DNA of 64,000 nt from Poronia punctata (Eukaryota; Ascomycota; Sordariomycetes; Xylariales; Xylariaceae): positions 212,655 through 276,654 of the forward strand of contig MU401472.1 of NCBI GenBank assembly GCA_022579005.1, written 5' to 3'. Position numbers and translations under genes: made by a program. The notes beneath the pieces were generated by a model. The model was not told the origin of the DNA. It was given only the letters and a program-made list of their open reading frames with translations, and did not search any database. Positions 26,720 through 38,625 of the stretch are shown in pieces. Within the stretch, counting starts at the first letter, position 1; each line of letters begins with the position of its first letter.

Positions 26720-29700
26720 TTTGGACTATGTATTTATGTGTGTCTGTAGGTTGGCACTGGAGGAGACACGATGACGCAGGCTTGGTAAAGAGAAAAAAGT
26801 AAAAGAAGAAAAGACGAGAGACGTGATAAGAGAGCTTTTTGAAATCAAAGTTTTGATCTGGAGAACAACCAATCCACTTATGAGTCGAAAAGGCCTCTTT
26901 ATGGTATCACCAATGACAGGACGTTGATAAGAACAAACGTTAGCTCTGTCTAGTTCGTGCAACTAGAGCGATGCGCCGTTGATCAGATCTCGGCAAGTAG
27001 ACCTGCTATAACCCTAGATACCTGGCATGTAACCTGAGTAATAATTATGTATGTAGGAGAACTTAGAAGAGTACGCAAGAGGATACGTGTAGAGATAGGG
27101 GCGATGGTCAGTCAGCTTGGTAACTTGGGGTTATTATATCACAAGAGTCAAGACATTGGGAATTCACTCTATTCGTTCCCTTTATACATATCTCAAGACT
27201 CCTCATTGTCTCAGACTTGCCAGGCGGACGCTTCCGCAAAAGGGCGACAAGAACGGTACGGCTTCCTCGTTTGGTTGTTTCTCATACCTTGCCCATCACC
27301 GTGTTCGGCGATAGGAATAAATAAGATTGATATGACTCGTTTCAAACAGTAATGCCTTCCGAGCCAGTTTTTATTGTTGGAGGGGGGGGTTTGATCTTTG
27401 AGCTAGGTAGACAAACAGTTTGCCTTGTCCTACTAGGGGCGGTGGTCGGCCCTTGAAAGTTGAGACGATGTCGGGCCATAGAGGGTTTGACGTGCGGTTG
27501 AGCAAGGTCCGTCCCAGAAAGACAACATGATTGGAAGGCATACCCATGAAGGGAAGCCGCCAAGGCGAGGCAGCTCGCAGCTCGCAGCTCGTGGTGGGGG
27601 GGGGGAGGGCTACTGCAGGCAGGAGGACTGCAGTAAAGGAAGTCTCGCACATGCTAAAATTTCAAGAAACTGCGCTCCAGGGGTCTTTCATTACGTACTT
27701 GAGTCAACTAGACCGGACTCTTTGCGGTTAGGCCCGAGTCAGTCCCTTCATTTTTCTGAGACGGCCTTGACGGCCAAATGCGACGGTGGTGTATAAAATC
27801 GTATTAAAGGTAAATTCATTTTAGTACCCGCACGTTCTACGAGTAGTCGGAAGGAAACCAGCCGCCATCATGATGTAATCAACCGGCCAAGGCTAGGCGT
27901 ACAGATTTGACCAGCCAAATAGGTTTGTCGTACCGCGTAGGTTAGATTAGGTGGTGATTGTCTATCGCTTTCTTGGTCATGATTTCCCAGATTTCAAGGT
28001 GCTTGTCCGATCAAGCCTGTCACACATGGCATGCTAATCAATCAATTGTCTCGTCTGGTTGCTGTAGAATGATAAAGCCCAAGACAGCTAGGGATTGTTT
28101 ACCTAGACAAAAAGTGAGATCCTACATCGGAGTCTTTATGCATGAGAGCTGGAAATCACCGAGAGAAGATCCTTTGCAGGGGAGAGGAGTTTGGTACGGT
28201 ACATAAGCAAGTACCTGCTTAGTGGGGGTCCTGCCACAGATTACCCCTCCATCCCACCACAAATACCTAAATTGTTTGAAATGTTTCTTGTTGGTGAAGC
28301 TGTGCGACGGAGATATCGCAGTCAAAACTACCAGCTGTTATTAACCATGTTTATTTATCATTACTCGTTGAGATCCGGAAGTGGTTTACTTACTTACCTG
28401 GGCTAGGTTTAGTATCACGCCTTTGTATGCTTGCGTTGGTACATGGCTAGAATACATGTCTACATATGTTGGTTACGTGTATCGTAAAGTGCAAGCAAAA
28501 GCATAGACCCTGCCTGCATGGCCGCCATCGTGCAGTACCTACATCGACCGTAGATCGGGAAATATTAGTTAATTCCCAGATATTGTCCTTAGGCCAAAGG
28601 CTACGGAGGCAGATAATCTTACCGCCCCTTGGATGCTTCTTGGCATCGTCCTTAGCGAGGCGGAAAGAGAGTGTTCTAATTTTGCACGACGGTCCGTGGT
28701 GCCATGTTCAAAACGTGACGGAGTATCCAGAGTTGAGACCGAATAAAGCTTGAATTATTCAGGTTAGGCCCGTAGGGGTAGGTATACCGTATACACGTAC
28801 TTGGGTCCTCATCGGAAGACCCGGCAACTTTCAAGATCCATTCTCCGTGGACTTATCATACCCAACACAGCAGAGAATGGGAACTTGACATGAACTACAC
28901 ATGTACTCTGGCAACACAAGGCAGCATTGTATTATGGAAAATCAAACGGTATCTTCCATCGTCAGTGTCTTGCCTACTTAGGTACCCATAGAACATATTT
29001 GGGGAGAAGTATTACACATAGATAGCACCGGCACCTAACCATTGCACGCACGGCAGTGTCAGGAGAAAAGCAATAATTACTACACGGACTCAAAAAACCG
29101 CAAATCCAAAATCCGCGCGTCCACTACACCGTCGCCCGCTAGGGTTATTTTACCCCCAGGTCCATCCCTGTAACATGAATGGAATGGTTTACTCGTTAAG
29201 CATTCCCTAGCAGCCCTACAAGACCAAAAAGGCGGGTTGGGAGAGGTCCGACATCGGCATAAAAAAAGTTATGGCTGACCGACTTCGCCTGATCGTCCCC
29301 TTGCTTCAATTTCCACCCTCAAAGTGATATTCATGAACCAAAGGAAGGGGGACTCGGGAGATGTTGATGCGGGGTCGAGTGACGGGTGCGTATATCCTGT
29401 GGGTGCTACAAACACACGTCAAAGAAACAATGTACGGTAACGCAGCATGGGTCGTAGAGACCGGTAGGGGTCGACCACCTCTCGTCCTGACACGAGATGA
29501 GATTCACCAGGCATTTCGAAAGAAGAAGTTGGAATCTGTAAGGGCTCTGACTAAAAGACCTTAACAATGTATTACCTAGGTATATATGATGCCGAAACCT
29601 GCTATGCTCGCCGCCGCACATCGAAAACGAATGAAGCCAGAAATAAAAGAAGCCCATTGAACATTAACCCATGTCCTTGACAGCACCCCATACGCCGTGC

Positions 29701-29728
29701 CACGATGCCGTATTTACTCGCCGATCCC
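26720..29728. other. Intergenic region, no gene seen
   Basis: Begins with the gdhA promoter and ends at the 3' end of the DNA polymerase delta gene. Open frames here are short and lack recognisable domains. Confidence 0.55.
26825..26931. promoter_or_regulatory. GATAAG and CCAAT cluster upstream of gdhA
   Basis: GATAAG at 26825-26830 and 26926-26931; CCAAT at 26869-26873 and 26910-26914, all written on the plus strand, within about 105-215 bp upstream of the ATG at 26719. GATA sites are the targets of AreA/NIT2 nitrogen regulators, and CCAAT of the HAP complex. Function here is inferred from motif and position only. Confidence 0.45.
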
Positions 29729-32700
29729 TCACCAGAGGGCTGCTTGATCAAAGTCGAAGCGTTTCAACTCCTTGCCTGCATCTTCCACGTCCTTTTTGGC
29801 CTTCATGCGCATGTAGAAGATGGGGCAGTCCTTGCTGCTACAGATAACTTCGCAGTGCATGCTGCCCTGGCAACGCTGACACTGCGTCCATAGCCGCCCG
29901 AACCGTACCTCGAGGTCCGAGACCTTGTCCAATGTTTTCGAGTAGAGCTCGCCGACCCGCGGCGTACAGTTGGAGCAGACCGCGCCGGCCCTCTCCTCCT
30001 TGCCCACGAGCGGCTTCTTGCATCCCATGCAGGTCATCGTCTTTTTCGCGAATTTCATGAGACCGCCTACTGCTGGTGCTGCCACCGCAATGGCACGCGT
30101 GTGTGCGCCTGTGAGGAGCGACTTGGCTTTCGTCTCTCCGAGCATGGGCTCAAAAATACGGCCAAGGGGTTTAGCCAGTTGATTGTCCAGGTAATACCTC
30201 GTATCGATCGGGACGTTATTCTCAAGAACATATATAGGGTCTTCCGAGTTCTCGAAATTCCTCGACCCGCTCGCGCCTTTGATCATGACATAAGCGACAC
30301 GATCCCCAAGACCGGGCGCAGAACCAGGATCGCGCTTTCTCATGCGCGCCGCCAGCTCGACGTGAGCCTGTTTGGCATCGTAGCTTTCCTTGGTCAAAGC
30401 TTTGGTAATCACTAGCTTCGACATGTCGACCTTGTTTTGTAGTAAATCTGAAATCGTCTGCTTGACGTACCTAGAACGACAGTCAGCGGGTTTATGCGGG
30501 AGAACATGACATGAAGAAGAAAAGGCTATCTCGGGCTTACTCTTGGGCTCCATCAACATCCCGCTCGATCAGAATCATACGAAGAACCTTCTCGATGACG
30601 GTTTGTACTAAGAGGCAGTTGTCTCGCCTGACCGTCTCGATACCTTTTGTGTCCATTTTATCGTATTTCTCGGGGTTCGTCCAGAATAGACCGGCGTACC
30701 GTTTTTTGTTGATCAGTAGATACGGGAAATATACTTTTTCGAATTCGAGTTTGATAGGCTTGGTAAACTTTGACGATACAAAGTTTGCCGCTTCTTCGCC
30801 TAGCCTCATGGCCTCTGCAAGTTCTTTCGTTCCAAACTTGACCATGACGGAATCTGTGTCACCATATATGACTTGGGCATCATGAGAGTAGCCGTTGGCG
30901 ATATTGTACCGCTTCTCGACTTCGTCTTTGGTCTTCTCGATCATCTGACGGCCGTAAGCCGTTGTACTCCTGGCAATCTCCAGACAGGGGAGCTTTCCGG
31001 TTGTTGCTCCGGTGAGACCGTACACACTGTTGGCACTGATCTTCAAGGCAAGCTGGCGACCATTCAGCACGGCCTTCTTGAAAGGGTCCGTCTCTACTGC
31101 AAGCTCCCTCTTGGCCTGTTTTCTGGCCGACAATAATTCTTCTAGAATCTGTGCTAGAAGACCTTTGCGACATTTCGCCGTCACAAACATATCGCCGTTG
31201 GGCGTTGTGACGTAGTCTTCGTCTTTCACAAGCTTGAACTTCTCGATCTGTGCTTTTCTGACCAAAGTGGTGTAGCAGAGGTTGTGAGCCTGCATGATAC
31301 TAGGATATAGCGACGCAAAATCGAGCGTTGCAATCGGTACATCGTAATATCCACGCGTGGGTTCGATGACAGTGGCTCCTTCGTATTGATCGTCTGACCC
31401 TTCCGATCTCATATTAGGGATGACCAGCTTTTGCTCCAAGGCCTTGCGGAAAAGTTGACTCAAGAACTTGATTTGTTGACCACGTGAGAGGAGGAAGTTG
31501 AAGGGGACACCAGTGACCCTGGCCATCTCGGTGTAGTTGGCCAGACATGAAAGCTTATCCATAAGCCTTTGAGGCAGATATGCATCCTTCAAGCAGTAGA
31601 GCGCCAACCGTCGTCTGGACTCTGGTGTCCCATTGAACAACTCTGTGATCATCGTATAATGGACATCTTCCTTTTGCTCGCCCAAGAAGTGAGCGCAGAC
31701 CGAGTTCAGCGTATAACTTCGTAGCTGATGATCCCGCTGGATCAGTTGCAGCAAGTCGAGCTGCAGTCGGCCGTTGGTGTTGGTCGCTTTAGTGTCCCGA
31801 TTTCCCATCTGCTTGCTCGAGAAGTTTGTCTCTTTGTGAGACGATTTTACGTTGCGCAATCGCGTCCAATACTCGAAATCATCGACCTTTAGATGTTTGG
31901 CGCGGTCAAGTAGGTAAGGGAAATCAAAATTGGAGATATTGTAGCCGGTAATCAGATCAGGGTCGACCTTGTCAAGGAACTGCTTCCAACTACGGAGCAT
32001 TTTACGCTCATCATCATAGTCCAATATCTGTGTGGCCACGATCGGGCTGGTGGTATCGAGACAGAAGACGTTTCTAATGAACGGCTTATTTTCACCGTAT
32101 CGGGTGACAACATTGGCGATCTGAATGACAGGGTCTTGGTTGGCCTCGGGGAAGACGCCCTTGCGGCCAGCACATTCGATATCGAAGGACAATATGCGTA
32201 GGGGGGCCATTTTAGACCATTCGCCTTTGGGTTCGTGGGAAATCAAGTCGTGGTAGCTTATTTCGGCCTCGATCTGGCAATTCGATTGCCTGTCGCTTTC
32301 AGGGATGAGGTGGTATTTATCCGCAGGTGCTTCAACCCAGGACATGCCGGGGATCTAGCTTTATTAGAGAGCTGTTGGCAAGATGAGAGGGCAGTGGACG
32401 TACCTTGCAGTCAACCATAAACCGCAGGACGTACTGAATATTGTCAAAGGTCATGACGCCACCCTCGGCGGCTTTCCATAAGCCTTTCCAGTTTGCTTTT
32501 CCCGTCTCTATCAAGGTCCGTACTTTCGGAATGTACTTGGGGTCGGTGACAGTTACTTTAATGTACGGACTCTGAGTGTTCCCTTGGTAGCCATAAATGT
32601 TTTCTCTTAGGAGAACCTGACAAGAGAATATGACAGGTTGGTGTTGCGCCAACTGTGTTTCGAGGAATGCCTTGAATGGCATGCAATGCTCGTGCTTGAA

Positions 32701-33156
32701 ATCTACAGGGGCGGCGACCCAAAGATAATGCTTGAAATCAGTGACGTGGAGCATCACCGAGTGGCCATTCTCTGTCACGCCAAACAGCTTTACCGTCGGC
32801 CTGGAGCCATGTAGAAACCCTTCTTCGGCCTCGATTTGTTGGAAAGTAAGGCTGTCCCGACTGGGGTCGAAGTCGACGACTGGTGGCCTTTCCCAAGCCT
32901 GATCCTTTTCAGCATTGCTTTGTTTTAGGTCTGAAATGTCCTGGCTCAGTTTTTCAAGAACTTCGGATTCGAAAGCGCTCTTCGGTTGACTCGAACCAAG
33001 CTTCGAGGTAGGGCCCCTTTGTGTGCTATTGAGGCGGGACGCTGGCGAAGAGGACATTGGTTCTAGTCGACGTCGTTTCGTAGACTGGGCGGCGTTTAGA
33101 TTGCGACGGTTTGGCGCATCCCCTAGGATACGCTTCTGAGGGATTGCTGCCGCCAT
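29729..33156 (-). CDS. POL3: DNA polymerase delta catalytic subunit
   Basis: Three minus-strand exons: 32404-33156, 30541-32354 and 29729-30470, with introns of 49 and 70 bp, encode 1102 residues, the family's normal length. It is the lagging-strand replicative polymerase with proofreading exonuclease. Exonuclease motifs: FDIECAG (about 308-314), [12 protein letters not shown] and YCLKDAYLP. Polymerase motifs: [10 protein letters not shown] (596-605), KISANSVYG and YGDTDSVM (748-755). The C-terminus has two Cys clusters, CMGC...CSNC and CQRC...CSSKDC. These are the CysA zinc site and the CysB iron-sulfur site that binds accessory subunits. The basic N-terminus ([15 protein letters not shown]) looks like a nuclear localisation signal. 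The start is the first ATG. All catalytic residues I can check are present. ACGCGT motifs lie upstream. Confidence 0.97.
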
Positions 33157-33352
33157 TGTTTCCTGGGACCAGATGTTTTTTGATTAATGGCGAGCAGAAA
33201 TTGTATTCATAGCTTGATGGGCACGTGGGTTTATTGTCTCTCAAAATATCTATACGGGATCCTAGTCCGGAAATTGGGTGACGGAGAATGCCCTAAGAGC
33301 GAGATAGGACAAAGCACACGCAGGTAAAGTGACACTTTAGAAATCGCGTCGA

Positions 33353-33358
33353 ACGCGT
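33353..33358. promoter_or_regulatory. ACGCGT (MCB-like) site upstream of POL3
   Basis: ACGCGT about 197 bp upstream of the POL3 start. A second copy is at 33549-33554. ACGCGT is the MBF cell-cycle box of DNA-replication genes in yeasts; its use here is inferred. Confidence 0.4.
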
Positions 33359-33719
33359 TCAATCTGGCCCTTGGTGGGGCTAATTAAGCAAAGCGCGTCA
33401 GACGTCACCAAAACGCCATTTGAATTTCATGTCCCTCACGCAGTACAGCTACTAGTACCCACCATGCATATATACTGTACGTAAACACGGTACTATACAC
33501 GTATTTACACGTACAAGATACTTGCACGTACATTATGCTGTCGTATACACGCGTGTATTCTTTTTTTACTTTCTACACATACGAGGTATTTGTTGGTATA
33601 TCATCAGTTCAGAAAATGAGTGTTGAACCTGATTTCCCATAGTTCAGCTGTAAACCTCTACCAAGCGATCAACCGGCTCGACCATACTAGCCTACCATAG
33701 CGGGAAATAGTGTAGGCCA

Positions 33720-34050
33720 ACAAGCGTTGTTTGCTAAAATAACCGTTGTTTAAAGCAAGAAGCGTTGCTGAAAACATGCGTTGCTGACCAAAAGCGACCA
33801 AAAGAGGCTTAGTTCTAAGGCACCTGGGCTATTATATAGGTTGCAAAATGCGAAGGTTGAATAACTGGTCACTGGTAGAGTGGGCGAGACCTTTTGATTT
33901 TTTTCCCTTATAGACCCATATTTCCTATCTTTGGACCCGCTTTGAAAATTCCAACCAATAGGAGTCTAGGGATCCATTTCTGACAACGATTGTTTTCTGA
34001 GCAACGCTTGTTTCTGATATATGGATTCATATACAAAGAACGATTGTTTC
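33720..34050. repeat. Possible MITE-like inverted-repeat element
   Basis: The left arm (about 33720-33792) carries four copies of a unit close to AAGCGTTGCTGA. The right arm (about 33981-34050) carries three copies in inverted orientation. About 30 bp of each arm align well when one is reverse-complemented (33759-33790 against 33980-34012). The ~190 bp between has no coding potential. Structure alone suggests a miniature inverted-repeat element; clean target-site duplications were not identified. Confidence 0.4.
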
Positions 34051-34169
34051 CCCCTACATTCTCCCGGTACGGTATTTAACTACCTGCAATTTCCCCCCTT
34101 ACACCTACCTACTTTATCTATCTTGTACAGTTACGGGGATGATTCTATAGTTCACACACCTAGAACACA

Positions 34170-35652
34170 CTATAGCTCACGACCGCTTGCCTTTTCAACT
34201 TCGGCAGCCTCTGACTTTTCCTCTGTGATTTTTCCGCTGGGAGTCCACTCTAATGCCTTCAATCGCTCGGATAGAATAGGGTGAGAGAAGTGGTAGCTTG
34301 CATACATCCAATCCGCGTCCATTGTGCTCAAATTCTGGACCTGGAGCTTAATGAGGGAAGATGCAAGCTCTGCTTTGTAACCAAGGTTCCGTGCGAACTC
34401 ATCCGCTTGGAATTCGAACCGCCGGCTCATGATGTTCATCAGTAGCTTGATGACAGTATCCATAGGAGCAAGTGCATCCGAAAAGAGGATGAAACCGATT
34501 ATGATGGGATGTTCCTTGACAAAGCCAAAGTCGGCGTACAGAGAGTTATTATTGACGAAGACTGAGAATAGGGTAAAGATGTAGAAAACATGCAACTAGT
34601 AACCGTTAGTAAGCATGTAGCTGCGTATGTGATAAATGAGAAATGACTTGCCTGCGAGATACCGAAAAGCCGCGTGGTGTGGCCCAAGCTCCAGTGTCCA
34701 AGCTCGTGGGCTAGGACGGCGACGACCTCTTCCTCTTTGCTCTTTTCGATGAGGGTGTCGTAGATGACAATGTGCTTCTTCCACGGAAGGCCGAAAAAGT
34801 AGGCATTGCTGTGGGCGCTGCGCTTACTACCATCAATGACAAAGAGTTCGTGCAAGGGGAACTTGAGCTTCTTGGCCAGCGCTTCGGTTTCCGTCTTGAG
34901 CTTGCCTTCTTGTAGAGGGGACAGCTTGTTGAAAAGCGGCAAGATAACAATAGGATAAACCGTGATCATGAACATCTGGAGAGCAGCGGTAAAAAGCCAT
35001 AGATACGTGACGAACTGAGTACCCGTCTTCTTCACGATTGTCAGGAAGCCGGCGAGGATCGGGGGCGCGAAGACGAAAGCGAGCAGATTGGATTTGATCA
35101 TATCGGTAATAAACAGCTTTGGCGTCTGCTTGTTGAAGCCGAACCGCTCTTCCAAAACAAACGTGTGATAGATGTTGGCGGGGAGGGACAGGGCTTGCTG
35201 GATCAAGATAAACGACAAGACGAAGACGATGGAGTGCGAGATCTCGCCAGTGAAGCGAGCGGGGGCGAAACGCAAAAGTAGATCACCGGTCCAGGACCAT
35301 AGTTTGGGCAGGACATCGTAATGAATGAAGGCAATGTTTTGGATTTGACCCCAAAGACCCTTGATGAAACCGAATTTGGCTTTGGCGCGACCATATTCCT
35401 GGCTCTTATCATAAACTTCTTTGGATACCTCTTGCTCTAGTACCTTCGGAGGCTTTGTATTCTTGAGAACTTGATACTGTCGGAGAGAGAGGAACTCCTC
35501 GAAGCAGTATTGGGCGACCGAGAAGCCGATAATGAGCTTCTTCCACGGAAAGAGCGGGCGGTCGAGCGCACGGGCTAATCGCTGCAAATGTGTCAATTGG
35601 ATTCACCGCACAACTGGTTGAAGGCGGATACACTTACCTGAAGAAAATCCAT
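34170..35652 (-). CDS. STE24: CAAX prenyl protease 1 (Ste24 family zinc metalloprotease)
   Basis: Three minus-strand exons: 35638-35652 (five codons, MDFLQ), 34652-35581 and 34170-34595, giving 456 residues as in yeast Ste24. It is an ER and inner-nuclear-membrane protease that removes the AAX residues of prenylated CAAX proteins such as a-factor-type pheromone. The zinc motif is HELGH at 297-301, with the third ligand Glu in EFQAD (about 376). Several hydrophobic segments agree with the seven-helix barrel. Intron 2 (34596-34651) begins with GC instead of GT, in the context AG|GCAAGT, and has a CTTACTAAC branch site. No alternative GT donor keeps the ISQ-LHVFYIF junction. Mevalonate kinase and the prenyltransferase alpha subunit lie 7-10 kb away. 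Confidence 0.95.
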
Positions 35653-36435
35653 CTTCTCAACTGATGTTTCCTCGGGACGAAGAGTGGAAGATGACAACGT
35701 CACAACTGGCCCTCCAAGTTACAAACGATGGGTGGGAGGCAGCTCCCCAATGTACAAAACCGTGTCTACGGTCTACGTGTACTGTCAGACTGTGGCTGAA
35801 GATGGTAAGAATTACATAAAATCTTGGTTTTGACAGGTACATGTCGGTTGTACATAGTACACACGAAGACACCTTCTCAGACTACAACCACTCTCGAATT
35901 TCAACTACGAGAAGGAAACACTGACTTCTTGATTAAATGTTGGCCAATATTGGAAAAAACTAAGAATCAGGAACATGTTCACGGTTGATCTCAGCAGTAA
36001 TCTTCGTGCTTGAATCTACACGTACCCAGTCATTATCTGAAGTTCCTGAACCATACAGCTCGTTCATAATAGGTACAGTACATCGCGCAAGCACTGATGT
36101 GGCTGAGGTAAAATGTTGGGCTGTGTGGCTCAACATCCGATGTTAAAGATGACTTCATTGAAGGTTTCTGGGGCATGTACACGTAGGTATTCGTATTTAT
36201 ATGGAATTCGGATACAAAATGTAAATAATACTAATTCTAGGTCATTACTGAGCTTTCATAGCTCGCCTCGGCCCAAAATGCCAGGCTGTATACCACTGCA
36301 AACCGTTGTCCGTCCGCCATAAAATCATGGGAAGCTGGAAACCCAACCCATCTGGAAACCTCGTCTAAACGGTTAAAATGACCAAGGGCCACGCTTCCAC
36401 CAACAATGTTCATAGGTGTCCATTCCCGGCCATAG
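35653..36435. other. Intergenic region
   Basis: Between the STE24 start and the end of the 73-residue micro-gene, both on the minus strand. Probably the STE24 promoter. No other gene seen. Confidence 0.5.
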
Positions 36436-36780
36436 CTATCTCATGTTCGCCCTTACTCTCTCCAGAAGCTGCTCCTTCGTATCATCAAGCCCCGGGTATA
36501 AGTTGCGCTAATACCGGTCAGTGGATTATCAGCAATACGGTTTTCTTCGCACTCACAGCTGCTAGCCATCTTCGTAACTCTTCTCTTGTCCAAAACTCCG
36601 GGTTACCGGTTGGGTCTGACTCGGCAGGGAAGAGACTGCCACCCCAAAAAGACCACTGTAAACCACCCGTCAGAGTCAGATATGTGATGTAAAACGTATA
36701 AGCTAGATGAAGACAGGTGACGGACTTACAGCGACAGCCGCCGTGACTAAGCCGGAGAAAGCTTTGAAGTAATACTCCAT
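36436..36780 (-). CDS. Small conserved-looking membrane-anchored protein with SAP/Ish1-like helix pair
   Basis: Three short minus-strand exons, 36730-36780, 36557-36655 and 36436-36507, each ending in phase 0 with GTAAGT or GTGAGT donors and CAG/TAG acceptors, encode 73 residues. Residues 1-25 are hydrophobic/aromatic (MEYYFKAFSG, then VTAAVAWSFWGG), as in a short membrane anchor. Residues 34-73 read NPEFWTREELRRWLAARNLY...DTKEQLLERVRANMR, a helix-extended-helix pattern like the Ish1/HeH/SAP family. Similar short proteins occur in filamentous fungi from memory, but I cannot name a function. The clean splice sites, all-exon frame continuity and protein-like composition support a real gene. It sits 783 bp upstream of STE24 on the same strand and 865 bp divergent from RPL38. 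Confidence 0.75.
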
Positions 36781-37645
36781 CAGTATTTTATGTTTTTAAC
36801 GTTTGATCTTGGTATATATACCTAGCACAGCATTCTGCTCGAGTTAGCCGTTAAACCCAGATGATAATGAATGATTTAGCTGGGAATGTCTTACCTTGGA
36901 TCTCATGGCACGATCAAGTGGTGTGCCAGGCATTGTGAGTTGGCAATGTTCAAGTAGGGTGAGTTGCTATGATGGAGGATTTAAGTGGTTGACCATTAAG
37001 TACACGGTCGCTTCATCTAGCGGTTATAGAATTCCGGCCAGATATGTGGTTTCAAGGTGGCGAGTTCATCACTAAATCCTGTTAGGCTGTTGTTGCAAGA
37101 GAGTCGACTAACTTTGTCCATTTAAGTAACCTAGTACGAATATGCTACTTTATCCTGTATCGCCCGCTCTTATCTACATACGTACCGCGACGTGTCTGCC
37201 TGCTGTGTTCTGTGATGTTGGTTGAAATGTGTTATTCAGTTTCCAGGAAAGCATGCCTCTCTAGATACGCCACAAGAAAACATAGCCACACAAGTCCACG
37301 TAATGTAGGGACTGCACGTATCTCCAGGGACCAGACCGTGCCATGTTCCCACTTATATGGCTAGTGGGGCAAGAGCTTCGTTCTAGTATATGTGGTCCGT
37401 GCTTAACGTCAATTAAATCAAGTTTCAAAGTTCAACTGCCCTCATCTAGTCTTACCAGAATGGGTTTAGTGAATTAGAAGAAAGCAGAGGTTGTACGGAG
37501 CCCACCCACCCACCGCACCACAACTCGCTAGTGAACCCTTGTCGTCCACACAATTTTGACTCGGCTTCAGAATAATTCGAGATCCTCTCGCCGACGCAGT
37601 TTGTTCCGAAGTACTTCTCGACGACACAACAGCCAAACCGCCAAG
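36781..37645. other. Divergent intergenic region
   Basis: Shared upstream region of the 73-residue micro-gene (minus) and RPL38 (plus). No ORF of note. Confidence 0.5.
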
Positions 37646-38112
37646 ATGCCTAGAGAAATCGCCGATATCAAGAAGGTGAGTTGCCCAGTACTGAAATAAG
37701 CGAAGCCAGAGTTACGGAGACTGATTTTCTTTCGAATTTAGTTCATCGAGATCTGCCGGAGAGAGGACGCCAAGTGTATGTGAACGAAACCGACCTGAGT
37801 GATAGACGAACGGGCAATTCTTGCGCAACTGGGAAGGACAAGGATCTAACAATTTCTTGCAGCCGCCCGGATCAAGAAGAGCAAGAAGTCTTCGCAGACC
37901 AAGTTCAAGGTCCGATGCTCCAAGCACCTGTACACCCTCATCCTTAAGGATGGCGAGAAGGCCGAGAAGCTGAAGCAGAGCTTGCCCCCAGGTAAGAGCT
38001 ACAACGGTTACGGGATGACTGGGATGGAGCATGTCACTAATATGTTGCCTTTGTAGCCCTGCAAATCAAGGATGTCCCCAAGAAGAACAAGAAGGGCAAG
38101 CACACTGCTTAA
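37646..38112 (+). CDS. RPL38: 60S ribosomal protein L38 (eL38)
   Basis: Four exons, 37646-37675, 37742-37775, 37863-37991 and 38057-38112, give 82 residues. The protein is a small basic component of the large ribosomal subunit. The start [10 protein letters not shown], then FIEICRRED, the [19 protein letters not shown] core and KLKQSLPP are the eL38 family pattern. The two phase-1 junctions restore Ser (AAG T|CC) and Ala (CCA G|CC). Three introns in a gene this small is usual for fungal ribosomal protein genes. It converges with the ABM-like gene. Confidence 0.96.
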
Positions 38113-38625
38113 ATGATCGGAAGGATATCTGCATTTCTACTTGGGAACATCTCGGCGAATTGGCGATGATCTGAACGGGTTGGGCAATGTCGACACGACC
38201 GTATATCGTATGAATGACAAAGGTGGCGTGTACGGGATTAAAAAGAAATCAAAATGGTGCCCCCATGGATCAGCATAGGGCCGCTCGGGCTCATTACAGG
38301 CGTCTACGGAATGCATGGAATTGAGAACTTTGCAAGTAAACGAGGCTTGCGATAGGCAGTCCCCATCGATTGCACTACTACCAAGAGAAATACAAGATTC
38401 GGACCAAAACACCATGCAGTGCTCATCGTGTTACAGTTTGTGTACGGGCTCTAGTTACGATCCGCGTGCACAACGAACTTTTATCTTCTCCTATTCATGC
38501 AACACTGGGTATGTACAATGTCCTAAGCTCGCATTATATACATATCTACTAGACCTTTGCAACTGGACGGGCGCAGTGGCGAAGGCTTCAGGCTTACAGT
38601 TAAGTTCAAGTTCCGCGTCCTGGAT
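38113..38625. other. Convergent intergenic region
   Basis: 3' flanks of RPL38 and the ABM-like gene. Nothing else seen. Confidence 0.5.

Larger units (their letters stand above)
33157..34169. other. Intergenic region with inverted-repeat element
   Basis: Upstream of POL3 and downstream of STE24. It holds two ACGCGT motifs and an imperfect inverted-repeat element, both listed separately. No gene was recognised. Confidence 0.55.
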
